64,000 bases of DNA from NCBI GenBank assembly GCA_027624855.1, contig JAQBTQ010000001.1, positions 1 through 64,000 on the forward strand. The letters are read 5' to 3'. This stretch comes from Bacteroidota bacterium. Lineage in GTDB: Bacteria; Bacteroidota; Bacteroidia; Flavobacteriales_D; Sanyastnellaceae. The notes below the pieces were generated by a model. The model ran no database searches. It was given only the letters and a program-made list of their open reading frames with translations, and was not told the origin of the DNA. This document shows positions 44,810-54,428 of this stretch, in pieces. Position 1 is the stretch's first letter, and every line of letters starts with the position of its first letter. The position numbers were made by a program, and so were the translations under genes.

Positions 44810-45418
44810 TTAAATGGTTTCTTTGACCCGTCCAAGGATGGATTCCAATGCTTCACGAGCTCGATGCAATTGAGCCTTAACTGTGCCCAATGAGCGGTCC
44901 AATTCCTCGGCAATCTCCTCGTAGCTTTTTTCCTCGAAATACCTCAATTCAACCAATTCCCGGTATTTTGGCTTCATCTGACTCACCACTTCTCTCAACA
45001 ATTCAATCCGCTCCTTCTTTTCCAAGGTCTGAATGGGATCCAGCTTTTCATCAGCAATGTGAATTTCCATTGCCTCACCATCTTCATTTCGAAAGCCTTG
45101 ATCCAACGATAACGCTTTCAATCTTTTCTTCCGAATGAAGTCAATTGTATGATTGGATCCGATTTTGAATAACCAAGTAGAAAAAGCAAAAGCTGGGGTG
45201 TATTGATTCAAACGATCGAAGGCTTTGGTAAAGGTTTCCATCGTCAGGTCATCTGCATCATCAGAACTGAAAACCATTTTGTTGATCATGTGGAAGATGG
45301 AATCGCGATAGCGCTCCATCAGCTCACCATACGCACGTTGATCGTTCTCTTTGGTCGCCCGCAACACCAAGGCGTAATCGTAGCGAGCTTTATCCGAGAG
45401 GTTAGGATTCACTTCCAT
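44810..45418 (-). CDS. ECF-type RNA polymerase sigma factor
   Basis: A 202-residue sigma-70 family factor. Region 2 has YRDSIFHMINKMVFSSDDADDLTMETFTKAF (residues cited in part) and FSTWLFKIGSNHTIDFIRKKR; region 4 has ELRYFEEKSYEEIAEEL-type helix-turn-helix and GTVKAQLHRAREAL. No anti-sigma factor gene is adjacent, unlike many ECF factors of this phylum. The ATG at 45418 (MEVNPNLSDKARYD) is used rather than a TTG 15 bases upstream. Confidence 0.9.
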   Translation of the reverse strand: MEVNPNLSDKARYDYALVLRATKENDQRAYGELMERYRDSIFHMINKMVFSSDDADDLTMETFTKAFDRLNQYTPAFAFSTWLFKIGSNHTIDFIRKKRLKALSLDQGFRNEDGEAMEIHIADEKLDPIQTLEKKERIELLREVVSQMKPKYRELVELRYFEEKSYEEIAEELDRSLGTVKAQLHRAREALESILGRVKETI

Positions 45419-45457
45419 GAGATGACTGGGCAATCATTGGTTCAATTAACACCACCC

Positions 45458-46624
45458 CTACCATTCCTCCTTTTTGGGAGGGTTTAGTATTGTGACCCCA
45501 AACAACCAGAGGTTCCATAGGGACCACATCGGAACATACCATCCCAAAGTCCTCCAAGACGAAGGGGATTGACAGGCGTCGGCGATTTTCCGAAAGTTAA
45601 GGACCTCATTCATCCATGCGATCATTATCATCACAGGGATAATCCATATCCCATTGTGCAAAACCCCTGCTCTTATGGCAATGACTGCTGCGATGATCGA
45701 AGTGATTGCAATCATCAAATTGAGAACGCGCGGAATCATTAATCGCATCTGATCCTTCAACGAATAATACGGCGCAGTGCTCCAATGTCTCCGCTTCTGT
45801 CGGCTCCAACTCTCCCATGACATAGGTAAGCTGGTGTCCACCTGGGCTTTGCGATCAATGTTGTTGGCGACGACTGCGGCTTTATGCTTAACTATCGCTT
45901 GAAGGGCCATGTCATCATCACCCGAAACCAAAGCGTCTTGACCTTGAAAGCCCGGGAAAATCGCTTTTTGCATCGCCCAATTTCTTCCTACGGCCATGTA
46001 TGGATGCCCCAAAAAACTCCAACCGATATACGATCGTGCAATCAACAAAGCGTCCAGAGCCTGAAGCTTTGCCAACCCATTGAAGGGCTTTTGTTCAGCA
46101 GGGAAACCCAGTCCAAGCGTCACATCTGCCCCGCCTAACAGAGGCCTGACCATGTTCTCTACCCAATCCGGCCCCACAGGTTTGCAATCGACATCGGTGA
46201 AGAGAAGCGCTGAATATTTCGCTTGATTGACCCCGAAGGCCAACGCCTGCTTTTTTCCCGGCGCCGTGCCATCGAGACGATACACTCGAAGGCGCAATGA
46301 ATCCTGAGATTGAACGGATTGCGACAAAGAATTTGGGGTGCCGTCGATCGATCCATCATCGACCACGATGACCTCTATTGGCATTGAAACCTTTTGATTG
46401 CGCAATGCCTCCCAAAGGATTGGCCAGTCATCCTCCCCATTCCGAATACACACGATCACACTTACTCCCCATTCCTTGCTGCCATCTGTCGGCAAGGCCA
46501 ATTCATTGGCCGATTTTGCTTCGACGATTTGCTTGCGGGATTTTAGAAAAGCCCTGGTCAATAGGTTGGAATGAAACAGCTTTAGGAATACAAAAAGAAC
46601 CAGGGCAATGAGGGCCTCAATCAT
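45458..46624 (-). CDS. family 2 glycosyltransferase, membrane-bound
   Basis: A 388-residue GT2 protein. An N-terminal membrane helix (MIEALIALVLFVFLKLF), the GT-A domain (VSVIVCIRNGEDDWP, VVDDGSIDGTPNS, FTDVDCKPVGPDW as DxD, SGDDDMALQ and RQKRRHW as the QxxRW-like motif) and two or three C-terminal hydrophobic segments. It would add a sugar from a nucleotide donor to a lipid or polysaccharide acceptor; no cluster partner defines it. Its 5' end overlaps the lipoprotein gene by 8 bases. Confidence 0.85.
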   Translation of the reverse strand: MIEALIALVLFVFLKLFHSNLLTRAFLKSRKQIVEAKSANELALPTDGSKEWGVSVIVCIRNGEDDWPILWEALRNQKVSMPIEVIVVDDGSIDGTPNSLSQSVQSQDSLRLRVYRLDGTAPGKKQALAFGVNQAKYSALLFTDVDCKPVGPDWVENMVRPLLGGADVTLGLGFPAEQKPFNGLAKLQALDALLIARSYIGWSFLGHPYMAVGRNWAMQKAIFPGFQGQDALVSGDDDMALQAIVKHKAAVVANNIDRKAQVDTSLPMSWESWSRQKRRHWSTAPYYSLKDQMRLMIPRVLNLMIAITSIIAAVIAIRAGVLHNGIWIIPVMIMIAWMNEVLNFRKIADACQSPSSWRTLGWYVPMWSLWNLWLFGVTILNPPKKEEW

Positions 46625-47057
46625 AGCGATACATCAATTCCAACGAATCAATCCGCAAGATTGTCAATCCATGAGGACTCGCACGAAACGGCTTTAAATC
46701 AATGCTTCTTACCTCCTGAATCAAAGCCCGACAAGGATCGTCATTTGATTCATGATAAAGCTGAAGCAAGCGCTTAGGCGGCATACTCCTGACCATCGGA
46801 GCTTGCTCGATCAATCGGAAGTCATGATCTGCACACCCTCCTGAATACTGCACTTCAACAAAAATGCTATCCTCCTTGATTTCCGCATTGATGAGTGTGA
46901 ATGGATCGGTGGAGGCGGATTCAGAAGACAAATCTTCCTCCGTATCCCGAGGAGTTCTCTCCAACGCCTCGTCTGGCAACCCACGCAGTCCTTGGCATGC
47001 AAAAAGTGTGGAAATAGTAAGCCAGAATAGCAGCAAACCGAATTCTTTACCCAACAT
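46617..47057 (-). CDS. putative lipoprotein of unknown function
   Basis: A 146-residue predicted lipoprotein. The N-terminus MLGKEFGLLLFWLTISTLFAC ends in a lipobox (LFAC|QG). The rest is a mostly beta, acidic domain with three further cysteines (GGCADHDFRL, DDPCRALIQEV) that could form one disulfide. No known family recognised. A TTG 24 bases upstream is open but would overlap sppA by 14 bases; the ATG leaves a 10-base gap. It is downstream of sppA and overlaps the glycosyltransferase gene. Confidence 0.65.
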   Translation of the reverse strand: MLGKEFGLLLFWLTISTLFACQGLRGLPDEALERTPRDTEEDLSSESASTDPFTLINAEIKEDSIFVEVQYSGGCADHDFRLIEQAPMVRSMPPKRLLQLYHESNDDPCRALIQEVRSIDLKPFRASPHGLTILRIDSLELMYRYD

Positions 47058-47067
47058 GCTGAGCAAG

Positions 47068-48945
47068 TTATTGAATCTCAATAAAGAATGGCAATCGCGC
47101 TTGGAATCGATCGCCAGAAGTCAGCATTTTCTGAACGGTCAACCACTGCTTGAGTTGTGCATGAGATACCCCGGATTCGAGTAAAGTTTCAGTCAATACA
47201 TCAGCAGAAGCTAAATCTTCCAAGAACTGTTCAAATGGATCCAACTGTTTTGGCAAATACACCAAGTCATCTTCTGTCAAAGAATCCAACCCTGCCATTA
47301 GCGCAGCTGCATCGATGGCATCTTGCAAATTGCCCAACTCATCGACAAGACCAATTTCCATTGCATCTTGGCCAGTCCAAACGCGGCCTCGCGCAATGGC
47401 ATCTACCTCTTCCGTTGTCATGCCCCTTCCTTCTGCCACGATGCCGATGAAGTCTTCATAGATGTCTGTGATGGACTCATTCAGCGCCTCCAACTGCAGG
47501 GGATCCAATTGCGCTTCAAGACCAATCCCAGCATGAGAATGCGTTCGAACATCGTCATAAGCCAATCCCATTTTATCCTCCAATAATTCCGTTGCGTAAG
47601 GCAACATACCAAACACGCCGATCGAACCCGTAATGGTATTGGGGCTGGCAAAGATTTTTTCAGCACCTGCACTGATATAATAGCCGCCTGAAGCTGCATA
47701 ATCCCCCATACTTACGACAAAGGTTTTGCCTGACTCTTTTAGAAGTTCGGCCTCTCGCCAAATGATGTCACTCGCCAAGGCAGACCCTCCTGGACTACTT
47801 ACGCGAAGAACGACCCCTTTCACATCTGGTGCCAATCTCGCAGAGCGTATGGCCTTTGACAAGGTTTCTGACCCAATGGTCTCGGCATCTCCGCTGCCCA
47901 TTTCTATGCCTCCGGTCGCGTATATCACTGCTAATTCTCCACCAAGGGGCTCAGCCTCTTCTGTTTCGCCGTATGACTCATCATTCAAGGCCTCTAAAAA
48001 ATCGAAATCGAATGAAGCTTCAAAACCATCTGAGTCACCACCGTCCATGTATTCACTGAGGGAGACATAAACTGGGTTTTCTCCGCCAATTTTTTCTTTC
48101 AGCCGATCCTTCAACTCGTCTTGGTAGAGCAATCCATCGAAAATCTCCAAGTTCATTCCGTCCTCTGCTGTTCGCAGCAATAAGTTCTCAGCGATTTCAT
48201 CCAATTGTTGCGCATCAATCCTCCGGCCCGATGCAATCCCCGATCGAACTTCCGACCAAATGTCATCCAACAGTGCATTCAATTGCTCTCGATTGGATTC
48301 ACTCATGCTCTTGCGAGTAAAGGGTTCAACGGCGCTTTTATATTCATTATCCGGTCCACGAAGAACCGTCATCCCAACCCCCATTTTTTCTAGCATGCCT
48401 GTGTAATAGGTCGTCTGCAAGCGCATTCCACTGATGTCTGCATATCCGTTCGGATGCATAAACAATTCATCGGCAACCGAAGCCACATACAAACCTCCCA
48501 AAGTCATCCCTTCACTCCAACTTACAATCCACTTACCTGATGATTTGAAGGCCTCGAGCGCTGCCCTCACATCGGTCAATGTAGAAGGAGCCACCGGCAC
48601 GCTTTCAAAATTCAAATAAATCCCTTCGACGTTTTCATCGGCGGCTGCCTTCTCTAATGTTTGCACAAAATCCCTCAATCCAATGGATGAATTCGAATTG
48701 AAACCATTCAATGAAAAGCTCCCCTCTTCAGAAGACCGCTCCGTGATGGGAGCATTCATGTCAATTGTCAAGACTGTATTTTTCTTATTGGCTACATCAC
48801 CGGTTCCTCCTTCTGCGGATTCCAATGCATCGACCAGGCCACCCAGCAAGAGCACGATGACTAAGAAATATAATAGCCCCCCTGTAATCAAAATGGCCGC
48901 TGAAGCACCTATGAAGGATGAAAAAGTATTCTTGAAAAATGACAT
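47068..48945 (-). CDS. sppA: signal peptide peptidase SppA (long form)
   Basis: A 625-residue serine protease of the 67K SppA type, made of two related halves. An N-terminal membrane helix (about 9-38) anchors it on the periplasmic side. The general-base lysine is in the N-terminal half (NEYKSAVEPFTRK) and the serine nucleophile in the C-terminal half (GDYAASGGYYISAGA), with SSPGGSALASD before it, as in E. coli SppA. It digests signal peptides left by signal peptidase. Divergent from folK. Confidence 0.92.
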   Translation of the reverse strand: MSFFKNTFSSFIGASAAILITGGLLYFLVIVLLLGGLVDALESAEGGTGDVANKKNTVLTIDMNAPITERSSEEGSFSLNGFNSNSSIGLRDFVQTLEKAAADENVEGIYLNFESVPVAPSTLTDVRAALEAFKSSGKWIVSWSEGMTLGGLYVASVADELFMHPNGYADISGMRLQTTYYTGMLEKMGVGMTVLRGPDNEYKSAVEPFTRKSMSESNREQLNALLDDIWSEVRSGIASGRRIDAQQLDEIAENLLLRTAEDGMNLEIFDGLLYQDELKDRLKEKIGGENPVYVSLSEYMDGGDSDGFEASFDFDFLEALNDESYGETEEAEPLGGELAVIYATGGIEMGSGDAETIGSETLSKAIRSARLAPDVKGVVLRVSSPGGSALASDIIWREAELLKESGKTFVVSMGDYAASGGYYISAGAEKIFASPNTITGSIGVFGMLPYATELLEDKMGLAYDDVRTHSHAGIGLEAQLDPLQLEALNESITDIYEDFIGIVAEGRGMTTEEVDAIARGRVWTGQDAMEIGLVDELGNLQDAIDAAALMAGLDSLTEDDLVYLPKQLDPFEQFLEDLASADVLTETLLESGVSHAQLKQWLTVQKMLTSGDRFQARLPFFIEIQ

Positions 48946-49019
48946 GAGCGATGAAATTTGTGCTACAAAAGTACCCTGATATCTTCAGTTCTTGGCTAGA
49001 AATTAACCAATTTTACGGG

Positions 49020-49523
49020 ATGGAAAGAGCCTTCTTCATTGGATTGGGGAGCAACCTAGGAGACCGTCACGGATACTTGGATCAGGCTTTAGATCGGTTG
49101 ACTTCACGCTGGTGTGTCAGTCCAAAACTCTCAAGCCGTTACGAGACACCCCCTTGGAAGATGGACTCGGACTCTCCCGAATTCATTAATCAAGTGGCCC
49201 GGTTCGACGTTGACCTTGAGCCTGAACAGGCCATGCTCGATTTGCAATGCATCGAAAAGGAGCTAGGGCGCTTGCGAAGCTCACTTGAGGGATATCAATC
49301 CAGGACCATCGATTTGGACCTTTTGGCCATCGAAGGAATTCAATTGAGCAGTGCCCAGCTGACTATCCCTCATCCGCAAATTGCCAATCGAAGGTTTGTT
49401 TTGGAGCCCTTTGCTGAGTTGGCTCCAAATTTCAAAATCCACCTCGACGGTTCGACCGTAGCAGATTTGTTGCGAAATTGTCCAGATACCACCACATTGA
49501 ATCGCCTCAACTTTGAGCTTTGA
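49020..49523 (+). CDS. folK: 2-amino-4-hydroxy-6-hydroxymethyldihydropteridine pyrophosphokinase
   Basis: A 167-residue HPPK of folate synthesis. Begins MERAFFIGLGSNLGDR, followed by SSRYETPPWKMDSDSPEFINQV and the signature RTIDLDLLAIEG and IPHPQIANRRFVLEPFAE. The start at 49020 is chosen because the family N-terminus begins there; the open frame from 48951 would add 23 residues overlapping the sppA promoter. Followed by a coupled deoxynucleoside kinase. Confidence 0.95.
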   Translation: MERAFFIGLGSNLGDRHGYLDQALDRLTSRWCVSPKLSSRYETPPWKMDSDSPEFINQVARFDVDLEPEQAMLDLQCIEKELGRLRSSLEGYQSRTIDLDLLAIEGIQLSSAQLTIPHPQIANRRFVLEPFAELAPNFKIHLDGSTVADLLRNCPDTTTLNRLNFEL

Positions 49524-50173
49524 AATCACCTTACGCATACATCGCAATCGAAGGCAACATTGGAGCTGGCAAAACAACGCTTGCCACTGCACTTGCTCAG
49601 CAACTCGGAGGAGATTTGATGCTAGAGCAATTCCAAGAAAATCCATTTTTAGAGAAATTCTATGCCGACCCCGAACGCTTTGCACTGAGCGTTGAGCTGG
49701 CCTTTGTAAGCGATCGTTATCGGCAGCTGCGCGAACGACTGGGCGCCCGGAACCTGTTTCGGCAATTACTCATTGCCGACTACAGCTTTGTGAAGAGTTT
49801 GATTTTTGCAAAGGCAAACCTGCCCGCGGAGGAATTCAAACTCTTTCAAACCATGTTTAAGCTCATGGATGCGCAAATCGCCAAACCCGAGGTGGTGGCC
49901 ATTTTGAATCCAAATCCCGAAAAAATCCGTCGGCAAATCAAAAAGCGAGGCCGGTCTTACGAAAAAGACCTCCCGCAAGCGTACCTCGACAAAATCAACG
50001 AACATTACGAACGGCATTACCGTTACGCCCGCGGATCGCGCATCCTGTGGATTGATACTTCGGAGATCGATTTTGTCTCCAACCCCATCGAAGCTGAAAA
50101 ATTGATGCGATTGATTTTAGAACCCCGAATTCCCGGCGTCTACCATTTAACCATCACTCCATCCCAAAAGTAA
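49520..50173 (+). CDS. deoxynucleoside kinase (dNK family)
   Basis: A 217-residue kinase like deoxyadenosine/deoxyguanosine kinases of Gram-positive and Bacteroidota species. The P-loop is IEGNIGAGKTTLA. The E following LEQFQENPFLEKF and the DRYRQLRERL-like DRYRQLRE segment contact the nucleoside, and the lid region is KRGRSYEKDLP. The start is TTG, overlapping the folK stop (TTGA). The folK-dNK pairing is usual in Bacteroidota. Nucleoside preference not determinable. Confidence 0.9.
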   Translation: MKSPYAYIAIEGNIGAGKTTLATALAQQLGGDLMLEQFQENPFLEKFYADPERFALSVELAFVSDRYRQLRERLGARNLFRQLLIADYSFVKSLIFAKANLPAEEFKLFQTMFKLMDAQIAKPEVVAILNPNPEKIRRQIKKRGRSYEKDLPQAYLDKINEHYERHYRYARGSRILWIDTSEIDFVSNPIEAEKLMRLILEPRIPGVYHLTITPSQK

Positions 50174-50179
50174 CGTTAC

Positions 50180-51592
50180 ATGAAAAGACTTGATTTTTTA
50201 AAAATAGGCAGCCTGTTTGGGATTGGGAGTGCATTCGGGACCATCGCATCAGCGAGGCATTCAGAAACACCGCATGCGGATTGGACCTCGAAAATCAATG
50301 CTGCCGGCATCACCGGGTCAGCGTTCGACCTCAAAGCGGAGAAGATTGACCGGGTGCGTGTCGCTATAATCGGCTTGGGCAATCGCGGGCAAAGTTTGAT
50401 TGAGATGTTGCAGTGGCTTGTTCAGGAAGGGCACGCTGAAATCACCGCAATTTCCGACATCAATCCGACCAAAATAGAAAAAGCAAAGGAGCGCATCGCA
50501 GCATTCCAATCAAATCAGCCTGTTACATTTTCTGGAAGCGACGCGTCTTGGCAAGACGCTATGCGCACTGAAATTGCTGACCTCGCATTGATTTGCACCC
50601 CATGGGAATGGCATGCTCAAATGGCAAAGACCGCCATGAACAATGGTTTGCACGCCGCAAGTGAAGTACCCATTGCTTACACCGTAGAGGACTCTTTGGA
50701 ACTGATTCAAATTGCAGAAGCAACAAACAGGCATTGCATCATGCTGGAAAATTGCTGCTACAACCGTGAAGAGTTGTGGATCCTCAACATGATACAGGCC
50801 GGGGTATTTGGAACCTTGACCCATGCCGAGTGCGCCTACTTGCACGACTTGCGCCAACTGATGATTGACCCTGTTTATTATGAAGACCGTTGGAGGCTCA
50901 AACACCATTTGCAACGCAATGGAAATTTATACACCACCCATGGGCTCGGCCCCGTGTGTATGTATTTTGACATCCTGCGCGGCGACACATTGACCCATCT
51001 CACCTCCATGAGTTCCAAAGAAGCAGCGCTTTCTGAAGCATTGGCGAACACGGCTGATGAAGAACTCAAAGAAATGGGAAAGCGTGTGCAATGCGGAGAC
51101 GTGAACACGACCTTAATCGGCACTGCAAAAGGCCGATCCATCATGCTCCAATTCGATGTGCATAGTGGACGCCCTTACAATCGGTTGGACAAAGTCATCG
51201 GTTCCAAGGCGACCCATTATGGGTATCCGTCGAGGTTGTACATTGATGAAGGCCCGCATTGGGGAGGACATGCCTGGTTGGAAGGTTCTGAAAAATCGGA
51301 ATACATGGATCGCTATGAACACCCCGTGTGGAGTCGACTTCAACAATTGGCTGCCGACCACAAACAAGGACATGGCGGAATGGACTTTGTCATGATGTAC
51401 CGATTGATTCGTTGCCTCAACCTCGGAGAATCTTTGGACCTCAATGTCTATGACGGAGCGTTATGGTCCCTCGTCGGAGCGCTTTCTGAGGAATCGGTCA
51501 AACTGGGAAGCTCCCGCGTCGACATTCCTGACTTGACGAATGGCCGGTGGAACACTGCGGTTCCCCACCCCGTTCACCGGGATTGGATCTAA
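50180..51592 (+). CDS. GH109-like Gfo/Idh/MocA oxidoreductase
   Basis: A 470-residue protein with an N-terminal export-like segment (MKRLDFLKIGSLFGIGS, resembling a degenerate Tat signal with only one arginine of the pair) and a Rossmann fold (VRVAIIGLGNRGQSLIE, about residues 57-75). The C-terminal half matches GH109 alpha-N-acetylgalactosaminidases: LENCCYNREELW, TTHGLGPVCMYFD, QCGDVNTTLIGTAKGRSIML, GHGGMDFVMMYRLI and NVYDGALWS. GH109 enzymes use bound NAD+ in an elimination mechanism to cleave N-acetylgalactosamine or related sugars. Substrate is unproven. It follows the dNK gene by 6 bases and may share its transcript. No partner glycan genes are nearby. Confidence 0.82.
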   Translation: MKRLDFLKIGSLFGIGSAFGTIASARHSETPHADWTSKINAAGITGSAFDLKAEKIDRVRVAIIGLGNRGQSLIEMLQWLVQEGHAEITAISDINPTKIEKAKERIAAFQSNQPVTFSGSDASWQDAMRTEIADLALICTPWEWHAQMAKTAMNNGLHAASEVPIAYTVEDSLELIQIAEATNRHCIMLENCCYNREELWILNMIQAGVFGTLTHAECAYLHDLRQLMIDPVYYEDRWRLKHHLQRNGNLYTTHGLGPVCMYFDILRGDTLTHLTSMSSKEAALSEALANTADEELKEMGKRVQCGDVNTTLIGTAKGRSIMLQFDVHSGRPYNRLDKVIGSKATHYGYPSRLYIDEGPHWGGHAWLEGSEKSEYMDRYEHPVWSRLQQLAADHKQGHGGMDFVMMYRLIRCLNLGESLDLNVYDGALWSLVGALSEESVKLGSSRVDIPDLTNGRWNTAVPHPVHRDWI

Positions 51593-51601
51593 GTACGGAA
51601 A

Positions 51602-52480
51602 TTAGGCGTTGACTCCCAGGAGCTCCGCCATTTTCTCTCCGATGTCGGCAGGGCTATCCACGACGTGCACACCGCATTCGCGAAGCACACGCTTTTTCGC
51701 TTCGGCACTCTCCTCTTCTCCGCTCACTATAGCGCCGGCGTGGCCCATGGTACGTCCTTTTGGTGCGGTGACGCCCGCGATAAACCCTACGACGGGCTTG
51801 GTGCCGTGCTCCTGGATCCATCGCGCAGCTTTGATCTCTAAGTCACCACCGATTTCACCAATCATGATGATGCCGTCGGTTTCGTCGTCGGCCATCAAAA
51901 GCTGAACAGCCTCCAAGGTGGTCGTTCCAATGATTGGGTCTCCGCCAATGCCAATCGCCGTGGATTGTCCCATACCTGCTTTGGTCACTTGGTCCACCGC
52001 TTCGTACGTCAAGGTTCCCGATTTGGAAACGATGCCAATGCGGCCAGGGTTGAAAATGAATCCCGGCATGATTCCCACCTTGGCCTCGCCCGCGGTAATG
52101 ATTCCAGGGCAATTTGGGCCAATCAACGTGCAATCTCTTTGATCAATGTAAGCCTTGACCTTGGTCATGTCCGCAACCGGAATGCCTTCGGTGATGGCAA
52201 CGATGACCTTGATGCCCGCATCAGCCGCCTCCATTATCGCGTCTGCAGCAAATGCCGGTGGAACAAAAATGATGCTGGTGTCTGCTCCGGTTGCATCGAC
52301 CGCTTGGCTTACGGTGTTGAACACGGGCTTACCCAAGTGCTCTTGCCCGCCTTTGCCCGGCGTTACCCCTCCAACTACTTGCGTACCGTAATCGATCATT
52401 TGACCCGCATGAAATGTTCCTTCACCACCGGTAAACCCTTGTACAATGATCTTTGAATTCTTGTTGACGAGTACGCTCAT
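51602..52480 (-). CDS. sucD: succinyl-CoA synthetase subunit alpha
   Basis: A 292-residue SucD of the TCA cycle, which forms succinate and ATP/GTP from succinyl-CoA. The CoA site has [18 protein letters not shown], with GGVTPGKGG, and the active-site histidine is in GAGATAPKGRRMGHAGAI-type context, here [13 protein letters not shown]. Start [13 protein letters not shown] at 52480 is used because an upstream frame to 52651 would run into the mnmE gene. Convergent with the GH109 gene and divergent from mnmE. G+C rises through this gene. Confidence 0.95.
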   Translation of the reverse strand: MSVLVNKNSKIIVQGFTGGEGTFHAGQMIDYGTQVVGGVTPGKGGQEHLGKPVFNTVSQAVDATGADTSIIFVPPAFAADAIMEAADAGIKVIVAITEGIPVADMTKVKAYIDQRDCTLIGPNCPGIITAGEAKVGIMPGFIFNPGRIGIVSKSGTLTYEAVDQVTKAGMGQSTAIGIGGDPIIGTTTLEAVQLLMADDETDGIIMIGEIGGDLEIKAARWIQEHGTKPVVGFIAGVTAPKGRTMGHAGAIVSGEEESAEAKKRVLRECGVHVVDSPADIGEKMAELLGVNA

Positions 52481-52527
52481 GACTTTGAATTGTTGTTCGC
52501 GCCGCGAATTTAGTCGAATTTCGCGCC

Positions 52528-53898
52528 ATGAACCGAGGAATTGTTGGAGCAATTGATGGAAAAACCATCTGCGCGATTTCGACGCCGGCCGGAATGGGCG
52601 GCATCGCGGTCGTTCGCGTCTCCGGTCCGGAAGCCATCCGGATCGCTTCAAGCCTCTTCTCTCGGGACCTCGAAAACCTCGAAAGCCACAAGGCGGCGTT
52701 TGGCAAAATCGTACGCGGCGAGGAGGTCCTCGACGAATGCCTCGCCACGGTGTTTCGTGCGCCCGGCACCTTCACCGGGGAAGACACCGTCGAAATCGCC
52801 GTCCACGGCTCCACCTTCATCCAAACCGAACTGGTTCGTTGGCTCATCGACGCCGGATGCCGCCACGCCGGTCCGGGTGAATTCACGGCCCGGGCCTTCC
52901 TCAACGGCAAGCTCGACCTCACGCAGGCAGAAGCCGTGGGCGACCTCATCGCCTCCGATCACGCTGGGGCCCACCGCCTCGCGATGAACCAACTGCGTGG
53001 GGATTTTGCGCGCGCCATAGGCGAGTTGCGCGAGGGGCTCATCGGCTTCGCTGGTTTGCTGGAGTTGGAGCTGGACTTCGCGGAAGAAGACGTAGAATTT
53101 GCCGACCGCAGCCAATTCGACGCGCTGCTGGGCGACCTGCTCAGCAAGGTGAGCTCGCTGGCCGACTCCTTCCGCACCGGAAACGCCATCCGCGAAGGCA
53201 TCCCCGTCGCCATCATCGGCGCACCGAACCGCGGCAAGTCCACCCTTTTGAATGCACTGCTCGGCGACGAGCGCGCCATCGTCAGCGCCACCGCAGGCAC
53301 CACGCGTGACACCATCGAGGATACCTGCATCATCGGCGGCAAGAAATTCCGCTTCATCGACACCGCAGGCATCCGCGAAACCACTGACGAAATCGAGAGC
53401 GAAGGCATCCGCCGGGCGTTGACGAAGGCGCAGGGCGCTTCCATCGTGCTGTACTTGTTTGACGCTTCGGTCGATGGTGCCGAGGCCGTTGACCAATCGC
53501 TCGAGGCGGCCGCCATTGGCCCAGAGGCGCAGACAGCCATTGTCTGGAACAAGACCGACCTCGCCGCGGCACCCGGTGAGCGACGCGACCTCGAATTTCA
53601 CGTATCCGCCGCGCAAGGGTTGGGCGTTGAAGAGTTGAAGAACTGGCTCGCCGAATGGGGCAGCGAAAGCCAAGCCTCAGACGCGCTGATGGTCACCAAC
53701 TTCCGCCATTACGAAGCGTTGGTGGAGGCGCGTTCTGCGCTCGAAGCGACGCGTTCAGGATTACTCAATGGCATTCCCGGTGACCTCGTGGCCAGTGACG
53801 TGCGCCAGGCCTTACATCACCTCGGCAGCATCACCGGAGAGATTGACCCGGAGGACATCCTAGACCACATTTTCAGTAACTTCTGTATCGGAAAGTAA
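52528..53898 (+). CDS. mnmE: tRNA modification GTPase MnmE
   Basis: A 456-residue GTPase that with MnmG installs carboxymethylaminomethyl on U34 of tRNAs. N-terminal tetrahydrofolate domain ([41 protein letters not shown]), G domain inserted in a helical domain: G1 [12 protein letters not shown] (about 230), G3 DTAGIRET, G4 NKTD; the C-terminal CIGK with the catalytic cysteine ends the protein. The gene is unusually G+C-rich: two sampled 60-base stretches (53161-53220 and 53281-53340) are about 67% G+C, against 38% for a sampled stretch of uvrB. The protein looks complete and functional. Confidence 0.96.
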   Translation: MNRGIVGAIDGKTICAISTPAGMGGIAVVRVSGPEAIRIASSLFSRDLENLESHKAAFGKIVRGEEVLDECLATVFRAPGTFTGEDTVEIAVHGSTFIQTELVRWLIDAGCRHAGPGEFTARAFLNGKLDLTQAEAVGDLIASDHAGAHRLAMNQLRGDFARAIGELREGLIGFAGLLELELDFAEEDVEFADRSQFDALLGDLLSKVSSLADSFRTGNAIREGIPVAIIGAPNRGKSTLLNALLGDERAIVSATAGTTRDTIEDTCIIGGKKFRFIDTAGIRETTDEIESEGIRRALTKAQGASIVLYLFDASVDGAEAVDQSLEAAAIGPEAQTAIVWNKTDLAAAPGERRDLEFHVSAAQGLGVEELKNWLAEWGSESQASDALMVTNFRHYEALVEARSALEATRSGLLNGIPGDLVASDVRQALHHLGSITGEIDPEDILDHIFSNFCIGK

Positions 53899-53909
53899 CC
53901 GCCTTTCCC

Positions 53910-54359
53910 TTACTGCTCGCTTTCCACCTTGATTGCAGACAACCCGCGAGGACCTTGTTCCACTTCGAAACGCACCTTCATGTTTTCTCGAAGGGGCTGC
54001 AGAGTATTGCTCGCGTGAACAAAGATACTTTCCTGTGAATCGGCGTCGCGTATAAATCCGAACTGCTTCTCATCATTGAAGAAACTTACAAACCCGATTC
54101 TGACCGCATCGAAGTCAACCTTTTCCTTCTTCGGAATTCCCAATTCAATATCTTCCGCATTGATTTCCTCTCGCTCAGAGGGGTCAGGTGGCGTGTCGGT
54201 TATGTTACCGAACTCATCCACATAAGCAATCATACTATTGTCGTCTAGACTATTCTTGTTTTCTTGACGGGCCAACTTTTTGGCTTCTTTTTCTTTTCGC
54301 TTTTTCTCGCGCTTGATTTCGCGTTCACGTTTTCCAAATGATTGCTGTGATCTACCCAG
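53910..54359 (-). CDS. cold-shock domain protein with basic N-terminus
   Basis: A 149-residue protein if read from an apparent CTG start. N-terminal Lys/Arg-rich segment (GRSQQSFGKREREIKREK, then KKRKEKEAKKLAR), a conserved linker MIAYVDEFGNITDTPPDPSE, and a C-terminal cold-shock domain with RNP1 KQFGFI and RNP2 IFVHAS. Bacteroidota homologues typically begin M-G-(R/K)-S-Q near this point, which here aligns with a CTG; an in-frame TAA lies four codons further upstream. A TTG at 54275 would give 121 residues but omit the basic segment. RNA binding during growth at low temperature or stress is likely. Confidence 0.8.
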   Translation of the reverse strand: MGRSQQSFGKREREIKREKKRKEKEAKKLARQENKNSLDDNSMIAYVDEFGNITDTPPDPSEREEINAEDIELGIPKKEKVDFDAVRIGFVSFFNDEKQFGFIRDADSQESIFVHASNTLQPLRENMKVRFEVEQGPRGLSAIKVESEQ

Positions 54360-54428
54360 GATTTCTAAAGATTATTGGTTTGAATGCTCCGAAGTTACGG
54401 CATAAGCGATGAAAAGAACGGAATGCCC

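Noticed and set aside
52648-53673. A 341-codon open frame antisense to mnmE
   Set aside because: It arises from the high G+C third positions of mnmE; it has no recognisable motif or signal and lies entirely opposite a well-conserved gene.
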